The notes under the pieces: model-generated
Told to the model about the DNA's origin: nothing
What the model saw: only the letters and a program-made list of their open reading frames with translations
Databases searched by the model: none
Program-made: the position numbers and the translations under genes
Assembly (NCBI RefSeq): GCF_019038435.1
Contig: NZ_JAGPOX010000107.1
Span: 1-34,581, forward strand
Source of the DNA: Nocardia alni
GTDB taxonomy: Bacteria > Actinomycetota > Actinomycetes > Mycobacteriales > Mycobacteriaceae
Reading direction: 5' to 3'
Length of the DNA stretch: 34,581 bases
Shown here: one piece after another, positions 7,201 through 15,040 of the stretch
Numbering within the stretch: the first letter of the stretch is position 1
Layout of the letters: each line of letters begins with the position of its first letter

Positions 7201-8409
7201 ATGGCAGTTACCCCACCGCGGAGTGGCAGTGCTCGTTCTGTCCGTGAGATCGACGTCGGGGCCGCGCCCACTCGCTATGCGCGGGGATGGCATTGCCTGG
7301 GCTTGACCGCGCCGTTCAAGGATGGCAAGCCGCACGCCGTCTCGGTGTTCGGCACCAAGCTGGTGGTGTTCGCCGACAGCAACGGTGAGCTTCAGGTACT
7401 CGACGCCTACTGCCGCCATATGGGTGGTGACCTGAGTATGGGTGAGGTCAAGGGTGATGCGGTCGCCTGTCCGTTCCATGACTGGCGCTGGGGCGGCAAC
7501 GGCAAGTGCACCGAGATTCCGTATGCCCGCCGGGTGCCCCCGCTCGCCCGTACCCGCTCGTGGACCACGCTCGAGCGCAACGGCCAGCTGTTCATCTGGC
7601 ACGACCACGAGGGCAATCCGCCGCCGGAAGACGTCACCATCCCGTATATCGAGGGGCCCTACGCCGACGCCGAGGGCAACTCGAGCGAGGTGCTCGACGA
7701 CGGATGGACCGAGTGGACCTGGAACTCGATGCTGATCGAGGGCGCCAACTGCCGCGAGATCATCGACAACGTGGTCGACATGGCGCACTTCTTCTACATC
7801 CACTTCGCGTACCCGACATTCTTCAAGAACGTCTTCGAGGGCCACGTCGCCTCGCAGTTCCTCGAGACCAAGAGCCGTCCCGACATCGGGATGGGGTCAC
7901 AGTACGCCGACTCGGTGCTGAAGTCGGTCGCCGCGTACTACGGCCCCTCGTACATGATCAACCCGCTGAACAACTTCTATAGCGGGTTCGAGGTCAAGAG
8001 CGTCCTGATCAACTGCCACTATCCGGTATCGCAGGACTCGTTCGTCCTGCAGTACGGCGTGTCGGTGCAGAAGCCGAAGGGCCTGGACGACGAGTCCTCC
8101 CGGAAGCTGGCAGAGAAGATGACCGAGGGCATCGCCGTCGGCTTCCTGCAGGACGTGGAGATCTGGAAGCACAAGTCCAAGATCGACAATCCGCTGCTGT
8201 GCGAGGAGGATGGCCCGGTTTATCAGCTGCGCCGCTGGTACGACCAGTTCTACGTCGATGTGGCGGACGTCGATCCGAAGAGCACCCAGCGCTTCGAGTT
8301 CGAGGTCGACACCACCAAGGCCAATGAGGCATGGGAAGCCGAGGTCGCCGAGAACCTGCGCCGCAAGCGGGAGACCGAGGAGGCGCAGTCCGCGCAGGCG
8401 GCGCTCTGA
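7201..8409 (+). CDS. kshA: 3-ketosteroid 9-alpha-hydroxylase, oxygenase component KshA
   Basis: A 402-residue Rieske non-heme iron oxygenase. The [2Fe-2S] ligands are Cys71 and His73 (YCRHMGGDL) and Cys90 and His93 (CPFHDW). The mononuclear iron motif is D-x2-H-x4-H with Asp193, His196 and His201 (NVVDMAHFFYIHF). The sequence closely follows M. tuberculosis KshA, with a ~10-residue insertion near 150-165. With a reductase (KshB, not in this window) it hydroxylates C9 of androstadienedione-type steroids, which opens ring B. A strong GAGGAGGG ribosome-binding site precedes the ATG. In M. tuberculosis the gene divergent from hsaA is kshB; here kshA takes that place. Confidence 0.96.
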   Translation: MAVTPPRSGSARSVREIDVGAAPTRYARGWHCLGLTAPFKDGKPHAVSVFGTKLVVFADSNGELQVLDAYCRHMGGDLSMGEVKGDAVACPFHDWRWGGNGKCTEIPYARRVPPLARTRSWTTLERNGQLFIWHDHEGNPPPEDVTIPYIEGPYADAEGNSSEVLDDGWTEWTWNSMLIEGANCREIIDNVVDMAHFFYIHFAYPTFFKNVFEGHVASQFLETKSRPDIGMGSQYADSVLKSVAAYYGPSYMINPLNNFYSGFEVKSVLINCHYPVSQDSFVLQYGVSVQKPKGLDDESSRKLAEKMTEGIAVGFLQDVEIWKHKSKIDNPLLCEEDGPVYQLRRWYDQFYVDVADVDPKSTQRFEFEVDTTKANEAWEAEVAENLRRKRETEEAQSAQAAL

Positions 8410-8729
8410 TGGCCACCTGGGCGAAGGCGCCGGACTTCGCGGATCGTCCGGAGCGACGTGCGCAGGTACGCGCCCAGACGGTCGTGGACAAGCGGCGCTA
8501 CCTCGAGGAGGGGATGGCGCCGCTCGCCTGCCAGACGTGCGGGGCGAAAGTCCTTGTGCGCAAGTCCAGCTCGCAACAGACATCGGTGCAGTGGACGGTG
8601 AACCCGGCCGAGGCATGCCCGGTGTTCAAGGATCTGCGCGGAGGTCCGGGCCGTCCCGAGGGCTGCCCGAACCTCGGGCGCACCATCGAGCATGCGGTGG
8701 ATGAAGGCATCATCGCCGTCGACGAATAG
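8409..8729 (+). CDS. Small Cys-containing protein coupled to kshA
   Basis: A 106-residue protein whose ATG overlaps the kshA stop codon by one base (TGATG), so translation is coupled. It has four Cys that could bind metal: CQTC (41-44), then ACPVF and GCPNL about 25-45 residues later. The rest is charged, with no signal peptide. The arrangement resembles a zinc ribbon or small Fe-S protein, but spacing does not match a family I can name. M. tuberculosis also has a KstR-regulated unknown gene (Rv3527) beside kshA; whether the two are related is unclear. Function unknown; tight linkage suggests a role in KshA assembly or electron supply. Confidence 0.8.
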   Translation: MATWAKAPDFADRPERRAQVRAQTVVDKRRYLEEGMAPLACQTCGAKVLVRKSSSQQTSVQWTVNPAEACPVFKDLRGGPGRPEGCPNLGRTIEHAVDEGIIAVDE

Positions 8730-8749
8730 CCGCACCGTTTCAATCGGAG

Positions 8750-8789
8750 TGGTCACCGCGTGACCCTTGGTTCGGTCACGCGGTGACCA
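8750..8789 (+). terminator. Terminator after the kshA operon
   Basis: There is a perfect 16-bp inverted repeat, TGGTCACCGCGTGACC (8750-8765) and its complement (8774-8789), with an 8-nt loop, followed by TTCTTC. It begins 20 nt after the stop codon of the small Cys protein. It may also act on the leftward gene that ends at 8834. Confidence 0.85.
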
Positions 8790-8833
8790 TTCTTCATCCG
8801 GCTACGACACGACCGCACTTTGCTGTCGTTCGG

Positions 8834-9076
8834 TCATTGACAGGGCGCGCCCACGGCCCACCCCCCGACTTTGCTCCCCGAGAACAAACACTCCGCGCTC
8901 CCCGATGGGCCAGGGATGTAAACCGGCTGCCCCGAAGGGATATCAGAGGTCGACGTAACGGGAGCGGGTGCGGGTGCGGCGGGTTGCAACGGGATCTGTG
9001 CGAGGGCTGGGGACGCCCCGAACCCCAGCACGGCGACGGCGATCACGGAGGAGAGGGCTAAACGTTTGACAGACAT
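8834..9076 (-). CDS. Small secreted protein, function unknown
   Basis: An 80-residue protein with a clear Sec signal peptide: a basic start (MSVKRL), a hydrophobic core and an Ala-x-Ala site near residues 24-26 (PALAQ). The mature ~54 residues are Pro/Ala-rich at first and end with two Cys that could form a disulfide. An AAGGA ribosome-binding site precedes the ATG. Similar short exported proteins are common in Nocardia and mycobacteria; no function can be assigned. Confidence 0.75.
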   Translation of the reverse strand: MSVKRLALSSVIAVAVLGFGASPALAQIPLQPAAPAPAPVTSTSDIPSGQPVYIPGPSGSAECLFSGSKVGGWAVGAPCQ

Positions 9077-9174
9077 CCGGATTTCCTTACATGGAGATTC
9101 TCGGCGTCAGAGTAGGGAATCCGGATGTCGCGGTGCCACCGATATTCTCATTGCTGGTGACAGAATCGGGGTGC

Positions 9175-9582
9175 TCAGTCCAGGCGAAAGTCCGCGAAAT
9201 CGAAGCCGGGGGCGACGATGCAGCTGACCAGGACATACTCGTCGGTCGCGGGGCGGGCGGACTGGCTCACGCCGCCGGGTACGACGGCCTGCGGCAGTTG
9301 GCCGTGCTCCACGTCGGGGCCGAGGGTGATCTCCTGGCCGTCGATGTTCAGCAGCAATGGGCCGCCGCGGTGCCACAGCCAGATCTCGTCGGAGCGGACC
9401 GTGTGCGGTGCCGACTGCTCGCCGGGAAGCAGCAGGAAATGGATCGCGGTCGCGCTCGAGCGCCGGCCCTCGTAGCCGTCCGGTTCGAACTCGACTGCGC
9501 TGCGCCAGGTTTCGCGGAACCAGCCGCCTTCCGGATGTGGCTGCAGGTCGAGCGCTCGAACGAGTTCGGGCCTGTCGGTCAC
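9175..9582 (-). CDS. Cupin of the DUF985 (cupin_5) family
   Basis: A 135-residue single-domain cupin. Family marks are HPEGGWFRETW near the N-terminus, SATAIHFLLLPGE, the metal-site-like HTVRSDEIWLWHRGGPL and a final GFDFADFRL. The GTG at 9582 was chosen because GGAGG lies 6 nt upstream; a start at 9618 would add 12 residues without such a site. The biochemical role of this family is not well defined. It is transcribed on its own, with the tetR stop 69 nt upstream. Confidence 0.85.
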   Translation of the reverse strand: MTDRPELVRALDLQPHPEGGWFRETWRSAVEFEPDGYEGRRSSATAIHFLLLPGEQSAPHTVRSDEIWLWHRGGPLLLNIDGQEITLGPDVEHGQLPQAVVPGGVSQSARPATDEYVLVSCIVAPGFDFADFRLD

Positions 9583-9651
9583 GGTGGTCCTCCATCCGCC
9601 GGTGCTGATCCCGTCCATCGTAGGGGCCGGCGCGGCGGCGGTCTGCCTGGA

Positions 9652-10287
9652 TCAGCTGCTGTATGCGAGGCATACGTGGGTGAACAGATCGATGCGCTGT
9701 TCGCGGGCTGCGGTGCTGTCGGGCTCGATGAGGCACTGGGTGGCGGTGCCGTCGTGCACCGCGACCAGGGCGCGGCCCAAGGCCTGCGGGTCGGTCACTG
9801 TGCGACCCGCTCGGGCCAGCAGTGCGCGCACGACCGGGAGGAGCGCGGCGGTGATCGCGTCTTCACGCGCGGCCATCACCCGTCGCAGGGCCGGGGTGCG
9901 CAACGCGTGCGCGGTGAACTCGTAGGTGATGCGAAACCACTTGTCGTCCAAGGTAACCGCGTCGAGCACCCGCCGCACTCCGGTACGCAGATCCGGGACG
10001 GGGGTGTCGTCGTCGAGCATCGCGGTCACCTCGTGCAGCATCCGCGCGGACCGCTGCTCCCACATCGCCAGGAACAGCTCCTCGAGCGAGGTGAAGTTCG
10101 AGTAGAAGGCGCCGCGAGTGTACCCGGCCCGTTCGCAGATCTGTTCCACCGTGCAACGCCCGAAACCCTCGTCCGCGAACGCCTCGAACGCCGCGTCCAG
10201 CAGCCGCTGCCGGGTCTCGGCTCGCCGCTTGGTCACCCGGGGCGCGCGCGGCACGGACGCGCCGGACCCACCGGTCTGAACAGCCAT
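9652..10287 (-). CDS. TetR-family transcriptional regulator
   Basis: A 211-residue regulator. The N-terminal helix-turn-helix is seen in TRQRLLDAAFEAFADEGF followed by TVEQICERAGYTRGAFYSNF (around residues 45-65); the C-terminal ligand domain is divergent. The ATG at 10287 has GGGAGG 5 nt upstream and is preferred to the in-frame 10314. It is divergent from the DUF427 gene, with a short palindrome (10308-10323) between them. Its target may be itself and that neighbour. The ligand is unknown. Confidence 0.88.
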   Translation of the reverse strand: MAVQTGGSGASVPRAPRVTKRRAETRQRLLDAAFEAFADEGFGRCTVEQICERAGYTRGAFYSNFTSLEELFLAMWEQRSARMLHEVTAMLDDDTPVPDLRTGVRRVLDAVTLDDKWFRITYEFTAHALRTPALRRVMAAREDAITAALLPVVRALLARAGRTVTDPQALGRALVAVHDGTATQCLIEPDSTAAREQRIDLFTHVCLAYSS

Positions 10288-10307
10288 CGACACCTCCCGG
10301 GTTATCG

Positions 10308-10323
10308 GATACATGAGCGTATC
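10308..10323. promoter_or_regulatory. Possible operator of the adjacent TetR regulator
   Basis: An inverted repeat GATAC-N6-GTATC lies 21 nt upstream of the tetR start, in the divergent region shared with the DUF427 gene. A related GGATATACGC lies just to the right. The arms are short, so this is tentative. Confidence 0.35.
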
Positions 10324-10484
10324 AAAGTTGGATATACGCAGGTCGCTCGGCTACTTTCCGCGCTCCAGCACCGCATCGGCCGGACAGGCGGCTACGGTCG
10401 CTGCCATCCCGGCTGTTTCAAGGCGACGTCGGGCGCTTGTCGGAGCGCCCCGGGATGTCACCCCTCGCGAGTAACCTCGGCGGT

Positions 10485-11237
10485 ATGTCCGATACGAATC
10501 GGGGCCGGGTCCGGATCGAGCCCAGTCACAAGCGTGTTCGTGCTTTTGTCGCGGGGCGGTTGATCGCCGATACCGTCCACCCCGTGCTGGTCTGGGAAAG
10601 TCCGTACTATCCCGCCTACTACATCCCCGCCGTCGATCTGCGCGCCAAGCTGGAACCGACCGGCGAGACCAAACATTCACCCAGCCGTGGTGAGGGCGCG
10701 GTGCACGACGTGGTCGCCGACGGGCTCACGAAATCCGGTGCAGCGTTGCGCTATCCGGACTCCCCCATCGAGGAGCTGCGCGATCTGGTGCGCCTGGAGT
10801 GGAGCGCGATGGACGAGTGGTTCGAGGAGGACGAGCCGGTCTACACCCACCCGCGCAACCCCTACACCCGCGTCGACATCCTGAGCAGCTCCCGGCACGT
10901 GCGGGTGGAGGTAGACGGCGTCACCGTCGCCGATTCGCACTCCCCGCACATCCTGTTCGAGACGGGCCTGCCGCCCCGCTACTACCTCCCCCTCACCGAC
11001 ACCCGCCAAGACCTGCTCACCCCGTCCGCCACCCAGACCCACTGCCCCTACAAGGGCACCGCCGGCTACTTCGGCCTGCAGGTGAACGGTACCGAGCACA
11101 AGGATCTGGTCTGGATCTACCGCACCCCTCTGCCCGAGAGCCAGAAGGTCGCGGGCCTGGTCTGCTTCTACAACGAGAAGGTGGACATCTACCTCGACGG
11201 CGAACTGCAGGAGCGCCCGAAGTCGCCGTTCAGCTGA
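10485..11237 (+). CDS. Protein with two DUF427 domains
   Basis: A 250-residue protein in which one domain occurs twice. Each half has a VRIEP/VRVEVDG-type strand with an Ala/Val-Asp step, then LVWESPYYPAYYIP or ILFETGLPPRYYLP, and a later CPYKG or KHSPSRG turn. The second half ends with VWIYRTPLPE and VAGLVCFYNEKVDIYLDGE. These are marks of the DUF427 family (a small beta-barrel of unknown function, frequent in actinobacteria). The ATG at 10485 fits the first domain better than the upstream in-frame 10437. It is transcribed away from the tetR gene. Confidence 0.85.
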   Translation: MSDTNRGRVRIEPSHKRVRAFVAGRLIADTVHPVLVWESPYYPAYYIPAVDLRAKLEPTGETKHSPSRGEGAVHDVVADGLTKSGAALRYPDSPIEELRDLVRLEWSAMDEWFEEDEPVYTHPRNPYTRVDILSSSRHVRVEVDGVTVADSHSPHILFETGLPPRYYLPLTDTRQDLLTPSATQTHCPYKGTAGYFGLQVNGTEHKDLVWIYRTPLPESQKVAGLVCFYNEKVDIYLDGELQERPKSPFS

Positions 11238-11257
11238 CAGACCCGAGCCGGAAACGG

Positions 11258-11296
11258 CGAAGGGCAGCCTGGACGGGATGTCCGGGCTGCCCTTCG
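11258..11296. terminator. Bidirectional terminator between the DUF427 gene and a secreted-protein gene
   Basis: A 12-bp stem, CGAAGGGCAGCC (11258-11269) with its complement (11285-11296), continues through a T-G wobble into a GGAC/GTCC inner stem with a 5-nt loop. It lies between two convergent genes. Confidence 0.8.
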
Positions 11297-11309
11297 GTAC
11301 GTCGGTGAA

Positions 11310-11867
11310 TCAGTTCCCGCTGATCAGCCGGAAGAAGGTTCCGTTGATCTGGGCGCCGTTCGGGCTGCCGATTGTTCCGCCGATTGCGGCGCCGATGGCG
11401 CAGCCGGGGATGACGAAGAGCCAGAAGCCCAGCAAGCAGCCGATGATGGCGCCGACCGCGCCGCCGTGCTGCACGCCCCAGACCCACTGGTTGATGAGCT
11501 GGTTACCGGTGTCGGTGAACGAGACCTGCTTCAGCGTCATGGCGCGGCCGTTCTGGCTGACATCAGCCGCGACCGGAATGGCCTTGCCGCGCATGGTGAG
11601 TGGAATGGACTCGAGGGTCTTGCCCTGAGCGTCGACCACGTCGATGGAGTGGGTGGCGGCATTCTGCACGAAGCGGTCGGAGGTGAGCGTCGCTGTCACC
11701 GTGTGCAAGCCTGGATCGGTGACGCTGGTGACCTGTGGCGTCTTGATGGTCGTCGTATCGGAGCTAGCCGGTGCGGCGCCCGCCGTGCTCGCGCCGACCA
11801 GCACCGCGCCCGCGGTGATGACGGCGATGGCCACGCTGCGGCCGAGTCTCTGTATCGAGGTGGACAT
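11310..11867 (-). CDS. Secreted or envelope protein with C-terminal Gly-rich hydrophobic segment
   Basis: A 185-residue protein. It begins with a Sec signal peptide (basic start, hydrophobic core, likely cleavage after AGAA near residue 32). A ~95-residue beta-rich region follows (VTSVTDPGLHTVTATL, IPLTMRGKAIPVAADVS). The C-terminus has a Gly/Ile/Ala-rich hydrophobic stretch (GGAVGAIIGCLLGFWLFVIP then GAAIGGTIGS, about residues 135-168) that could insert in a membrane as a glycine-zipper hairpin. AAGGG lies 5 nt before the ATG. Proteins of this layout are common in Nocardia; function unknown. Confidence 0.8.
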   Translation of the reverse strand: MSTSIQRLGRSVAIAVITAGAVLVGASTAGAAPASSDTTTIKTPQVTSVTDPGLHTVTATLTSDRFVQNAATHSIDVVDAQGKTLESIPLTMRGKAIPVAADVSQNGRAMTLKQVSFTDTGNQLINQWVWGVQHGGAVGAIIGCLLGFWLFVIPGCAIGAAIGGTIGSPNGAQINGTFFRLISGN

Positions 11868-11959
11868 GAAAACCCTTCATCAGGCCAAGAAACGGTCACG
11901 GCGAACCTACGCCCTCGAGGAGCTGTGGTGCCAGCTATTGTCATGAGTCTGTGGGGTTC

Positions 11960-13213
11960 TCACTCGTCGCCGGTACTGATGGCTGTGGCCTCATCGACAC
12001 TGTGGGGAGAAGGGTCGTGGTCGTCGATGTGTGCGAGGGCCGAACGGCCGCAGAGCAGGACCAGCACGCCGACGGCGGTACAGGCCGCGCCGACCCAGAA
12101 GGGCAGGGCCATCTGCTTCTCGCCGAGTATGCCCGCGAGGTACGGGGCCGCGGCGCCGCCGACGAAGCGGACGAAGCTGTAGGCGGCCGAGGCGGTGGCG
12201 CGCTCGACGGGAGCGGAGATCATGACGGCCTCGGTGATCAGGGTGTTGTTCACGCCCAGGAACAGGCCTGCCAGGACGGTGCCGACGATCAGTACCGGCT
12301 TGTGGTCGGCGAAGACGGCCATCATGGCCAGATCGAGCGCGAACAGTCCAAGGGACACGGCGATCATCCGCACTGTGCCGAAGCGGCGCTGTAACCGTGG
12401 CGCGAAGAACACCGACGCCAGGGCGAGCATCAGCCCCCAGCCGAAGAAGATGAGGCCGATCGAATAGGTACCCATGTTCAGCGGGAACGGGGTGTATGCC
12501 AGCAGCGTGAAGAATCCGTAGTTGTACAGCAGCGCGGTGATGCTCACCAGCAGCAGACCACGGTGCCGTAATGCCTTGAACGGGGCGAGGATCGAGGTGT
12601 GATGATCCGGCTTGGGCACCTCCGGCAGCAACGTCACGATGGCGATGAAGGCGATGGCCATCAGCACCGAGACACCGAAGAACGGTGCGCGCCAGCTGAT
12701 CCCGCCCAGCACGCCGCCGACCAGCGGACCGGCCGCGATGCCGATGCCGAGCGCGGCCTCGTAGAGGATGATCGAGCGTGCGACGCCGCCGGTGGCCGCG
12801 CCCACGATGGTGGCCAACGCGGTCGCGATGAACAGCGCGTTGCCCAGCCCCCAGCCGGCGCGGAAGCCCACGATCTGCCCGACCGTCCCGGAGCAGCCGG
12901 CCAGCGCGGCGAACACCACGATGATCGCCAGCCCCGCCAGCAGCGTCTTCTTCGCGCCGAAACGACTGGATACCACTCCCGTGATGAGCATGGCAACGCC
13001 GGTGACCAGCATGTAGCTGGTGAACAGCAGCGTCACCTGCGAGGTGGAGGCGTGCAGCTGCTCGCCGATCGGTTTGAGGATGGGATCGACCAGCCCGATG
13101 CCCATGAAGGCGATGACGGACGCGAAGGCGACTGCCCACACGGCTTTCGGTTGTTTGATTCTCGAGGTGCTCGGTGCGTCGGATTCGGCGCGCGCAGGCA
13201 GCGTGATGCTCAT
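11960..13213 (-). CDS. Major facilitator superfamily exporter
   Basis: A 417-residue integral membrane protein of the MFS type with 12 predicted hydrophobic segments. It has the loop 2-3 motif SSRFGAKKTLL (residues ~80-90) and the antiporter-type Gly-rich helix GIAAGPLVGGVLGGISWRAPFF, which is typical of drug:proton exporters of the DHA1 group. The ATG at 13213 has AGGAGC 4 nt upstream. It follows marR by 26 nt in the same direction, so the two form one unit that MarR probably represses. The substrate is unknown; a role in exporting toxic compounds is inferred from the pairing. Confidence 0.88.
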   Translation of the reverse strand: MSITLPARAESDAPSTSRIKQPKAVWAVAFASVIAFMGIGLVDPILKPIGEQLHASTSQVTLLFTSYMLVTGVAMLITGVVSSRFGAKKTLLAGLAIIVVFAALAGCSGTVGQIVGFRAGWGLGNALFIATALATIVGAATGGVARSIILYEAALGIGIAAGPLVGGVLGGISWRAPFFGVSVLMAIAFIAIVTLLPEVPKPDHHTSILAPFKALRHRGLLLVSITALLYNYGFFTLLAYTPFPLNMGTYSIGLIFFGWGLMLALASVFFAPRLQRRFGTVRMIAVSLGLFALDLAMMAVFADHKPVLIVGTVLAGLFLGVNNTLITEAVMISAPVERATASAAYSFVRFVGGAAAPYLAGILGEKQMALPFWVGAACTAVGVLVLLCGRSALAHIDDHDPSPHSVDEATAISTGDE

Positions 13214-13239
13214 GAACGCTCCTGAGAGATTATCTGGGG

Positions 13240-13692
13240 TTACACCGTCGATTTCAGGGCGTCGAGCATGGCGTTCAGCTCGCCGTCGAGATGGGCGAGC
13301 CGATCGGCGTCGAAGCCGGGCAATCGTGCGGTGAGGGCTGTGCTGATCGCGCGGCGGGACGCGGCCAATCGCTCGCGACCCGTCGGCGTCATCTCGACGA
13401 CCACGGCTCTGGAGTCGTCGGGATCTGCGGTGCGGTCGACCAGACCCGCTGTGACCAGCCGATTGATCAGCGTCGTCGCTGTCGGCTGGGAGCAACCGTC
13501 GATGCGGGCGAATTCGCTGACGCGCAGTCCGCCGTGCTCGTCGAGCACGGACAGGGCGCGCAGCATCGCATGCGGGAGATCGTCCTCGCGCAGCACCCGT
13601 GCCAGGCGGGTGATCTGCGCCATGGTGACCACGATGTCGACCATGGGCCCCTCGTCGGGAGCGGAGGATTCGGTTGCTTGGTTCGGCTGCAC
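13240..13692 (-). CDS. MarR-family transcriptional regulator
   Basis: A 150-residue winged-helix regulator of MarR type: LRALSVLDEHGGLRVSEFARIDGCSQPTATT... forms the helix-turn-helix, and LVDRTADPDDSRAVVVEMTPTGRE is the wing. I chose GTG 13692. An in-frame start at 13764 would read through the operator and promoter. TAAGTT (13700-13705, reverse strand) lies 7 nt before this GTG and there is no ribosome-binding site, so the mRNA is probably leaderless. It is the first gene of the marR-MFS unit. Confidence 0.85.
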   Translation of the reverse strand: MQPNQATESSAPDEGPMVDIVVTMAQITRLARVLREDDLPHAMLRALSVLDEHGGLRVSEFARIDGCSQPTATTLINRLVTAGLVDRTADPDDSRAVVVEMTPTGRERLAASRRAISTALTARLPGFDADRLAHLDGELNAMLDALKSTV

Positions 13693-13702
13693 GGTTATTA
13701 AC

Positions 13703-13747
13703 TTACATAGGCTAACTATTAATGTACATAGCCTAGCTATGTACATT
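13703..13747. promoter_or_regulatory. Tandem MarR operator over the marR promoter
   Basis: There is a perfect 12-bp inverted repeat with a 3-nt centre: AATGTACATAGC (13721-13732), CTA, GCTATGTACATT (13736-13747). A further half-site, TTACATAGGCTA (13703-13714), repeats the left arm 20 nt away, two helical turns. The block is strikingly AT-rich in GC-rich surroundings and covers the expected -35 of the marR promoter, with the -10 at its edge. It is probably the autoregulatory site. Confidence 0.8.
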
Positions 13748-13757
13748 GCTATGAGAT

Positions 13758-13785
13758 ACCCCACCCGGTGATGTCCAGGTGGGGT
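13758..13785 (-). terminator. Possible terminator after fadE33
   Basis: An 8-bp inverted repeat, ACCCCACC (13758-13765) with GGTGGGGT (13778-13785), has a 12-nt loop and lies 90 nt past the fadE33 stop. It also insulates the marR promoter. The long loop makes it moderate evidence. Confidence 0.45.
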
Positions 13786-13875
13786 GTGCTGTCGCCGAGG
13801 TGGCCCGCCTGGGCCGGCGCCGAGTGGTCTCGGCGCTGGAATATGCCGAATTGCCCGCTGGACGCGGCTTCGATC

Positions 13876-14925
13876 TCAGGCGGGGCGTGCCAGAGGGCGT
13901 GCGGGTACGCCGAACAGCTGGGTGTCGCCGTGGGCGCGCTTGAAGTAGAGGTGCGCGTCGTGTTCCCACGTGATGGCGATGCCGCCGTGCATCTGGACCG
14001 TCTCGCCGACGACGGTGTTCAGGGTCCGCGAACAGTGGATGCGGGCGGCGGCCAAGTCCAGCGGGTCGGCCGTGCCCGTGGCCAGGTCCGCGATGGCGGC
14101 GTAGGCGGCCGAGCGGGCCGATTCCACCAGCACGTACATATCGGCCATGCGGTGTTTGAGGGCCTGGAAGCTGCCGATCGGGCGACCGAACTGGACCCGG
14201 GACTTGCTGTACTCCACCGTCATGCCCAGGCAATGGTCGGCCGCGCCGACCTGTTCGGCCGCGACTGCGGCCCAGGCGATTTCGCGCAGGCGGGTGATCG
14301 TGGTCGCGTCGCCGCCGAGGAGGCGGGCGGGGGCGGCGGTGAAGGTAATCTCGGACAGGCGGCGGGTCGGATCCATCGTCGGTACGAGGGTGCGGGTGAT
14401 ATCCGCTGCGGTGGAGTCGATTTCGTACAGGCCCTGCGTGGTCACCACGATCAGGGTGTCGGCGTTCATGCCGTCCAGCACGTAATGGGCGGCGCCGGTG
14501 AGCTTTCCGTCCTCGACATGGACGCCCGGAGTATCCCAGCCGTGTGCGTCGGCCCAGCACACCGCCAGGGTGCGCGTGCCCTCGGCGACTTCCGGCAGCA
14601 GTCGCTCGCAGGCTTCGGTGTCGCCGGCCAGCAACAGCGCCTGCGCGCCCAGCACCGCCGAACCGAGCATCGGCGGAGTGTGCAGCGTGCGGCCCAGCTC
14701 CTCGACCACCAGCAGCGCCTCGACCAGGCCCGCGCCGATACCGCCGTACTCCTCCGGAATCGCCAGCGCGGCCACGCCGACCTGCTCGCACAGCAGTGAC
14801 CATAGCGCCTGGTCGTAGCCGCGCTCGCCATCGATGACCCGGCGCAGCACGGTGCGGTCGCCATGCTTGGTCAGCACCGCGCGCACGGTGCCGGCCAGTT
14901 CCTGCAGTTCGGCCGTGCTGCTCAC
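13876..14925 (-). CDS. fadE33: Acyl-CoA dehydrogenase FadE33-like, ring C/D degradation
   Basis: A 349-residue acyl-CoA dehydrogenase-fold protein, shorter than the usual ~380. Visible parts are the N-terminal IPEEYGGIGAGLVEALLVVEELGR, then SRVQFGRPIGSFQALKHRMADM and QMHGGIAITWEHDAHLYFKRA near the C-terminus. Short FadEs of this type pair with a longer partner to form alpha2beta2 enzymes; FadE31-FadE32 and FadE31-FadE33 complexes are described in M. tuberculosis. The family acts on CoA thioesters from the last steroid ring. GTG 14925 has AGGAGG 6 nt upstream. It is last in fadD3-echA-fadE31-fadE32-fadE33. The choice between the fadE32 and fadE33 names rests on order. Confidence 0.82.
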   Translation of the reverse strand: MSSTAELQELAGTVRAVLTKHGDRTVLRRVIDGERGYDQALWSLLCEQVGVAALAIPEEYGGIGAGLVEALLVVEELGRTLHTPPMLGSAVLGAQALLLAGDTEACERLLPEVAEGTRTLAVCWADAHGWDTPGVHVEDGKLTGAAHYVLDGMNADTLIVVTTQGLYEIDSTAADITRTLVPTMDPTRRLSEITFTAAPARLLGGDATTITRLREIAWAAVAAEQVGAADHCLGMTVEYSKSRVQFGRPIGSFQALKHRMADMYVLVESARSAAYAAIADLATGTADPLDLAAARIHCSRTLNTVVGETVQMHGGIAITWEHDAHLYFKRAHGDTQLFGVPARPLARPA

Positions 14926-15040
14926 GGAGTGCCTCCTGAAGTGGTGTACGAGCTGGACGGGGTCGGCAAGGTTCCGGCATCATCATCGGGTCGCCGGGTG
15001 GCCGCGATCTCCACGAACTGGGACAGTTCGCCGCAAATCC

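Noticed and set aside
9091..10563. 490-codon rightward reading frame over the cupin and tetR genes
   Set aside because: It is antisense to two recognised domains, with no ribosome-binding site or motif. High GC content gives long chance frames.
14926..15040. Spacer between fadE32 and fadE33 considered as a small gene or RNA
   Set aside because: Only a 6-bp hairpin (GAACTG/CAGTTC) is visible and no start with a ribosome-binding site; it is probably plain intergenic DNA.
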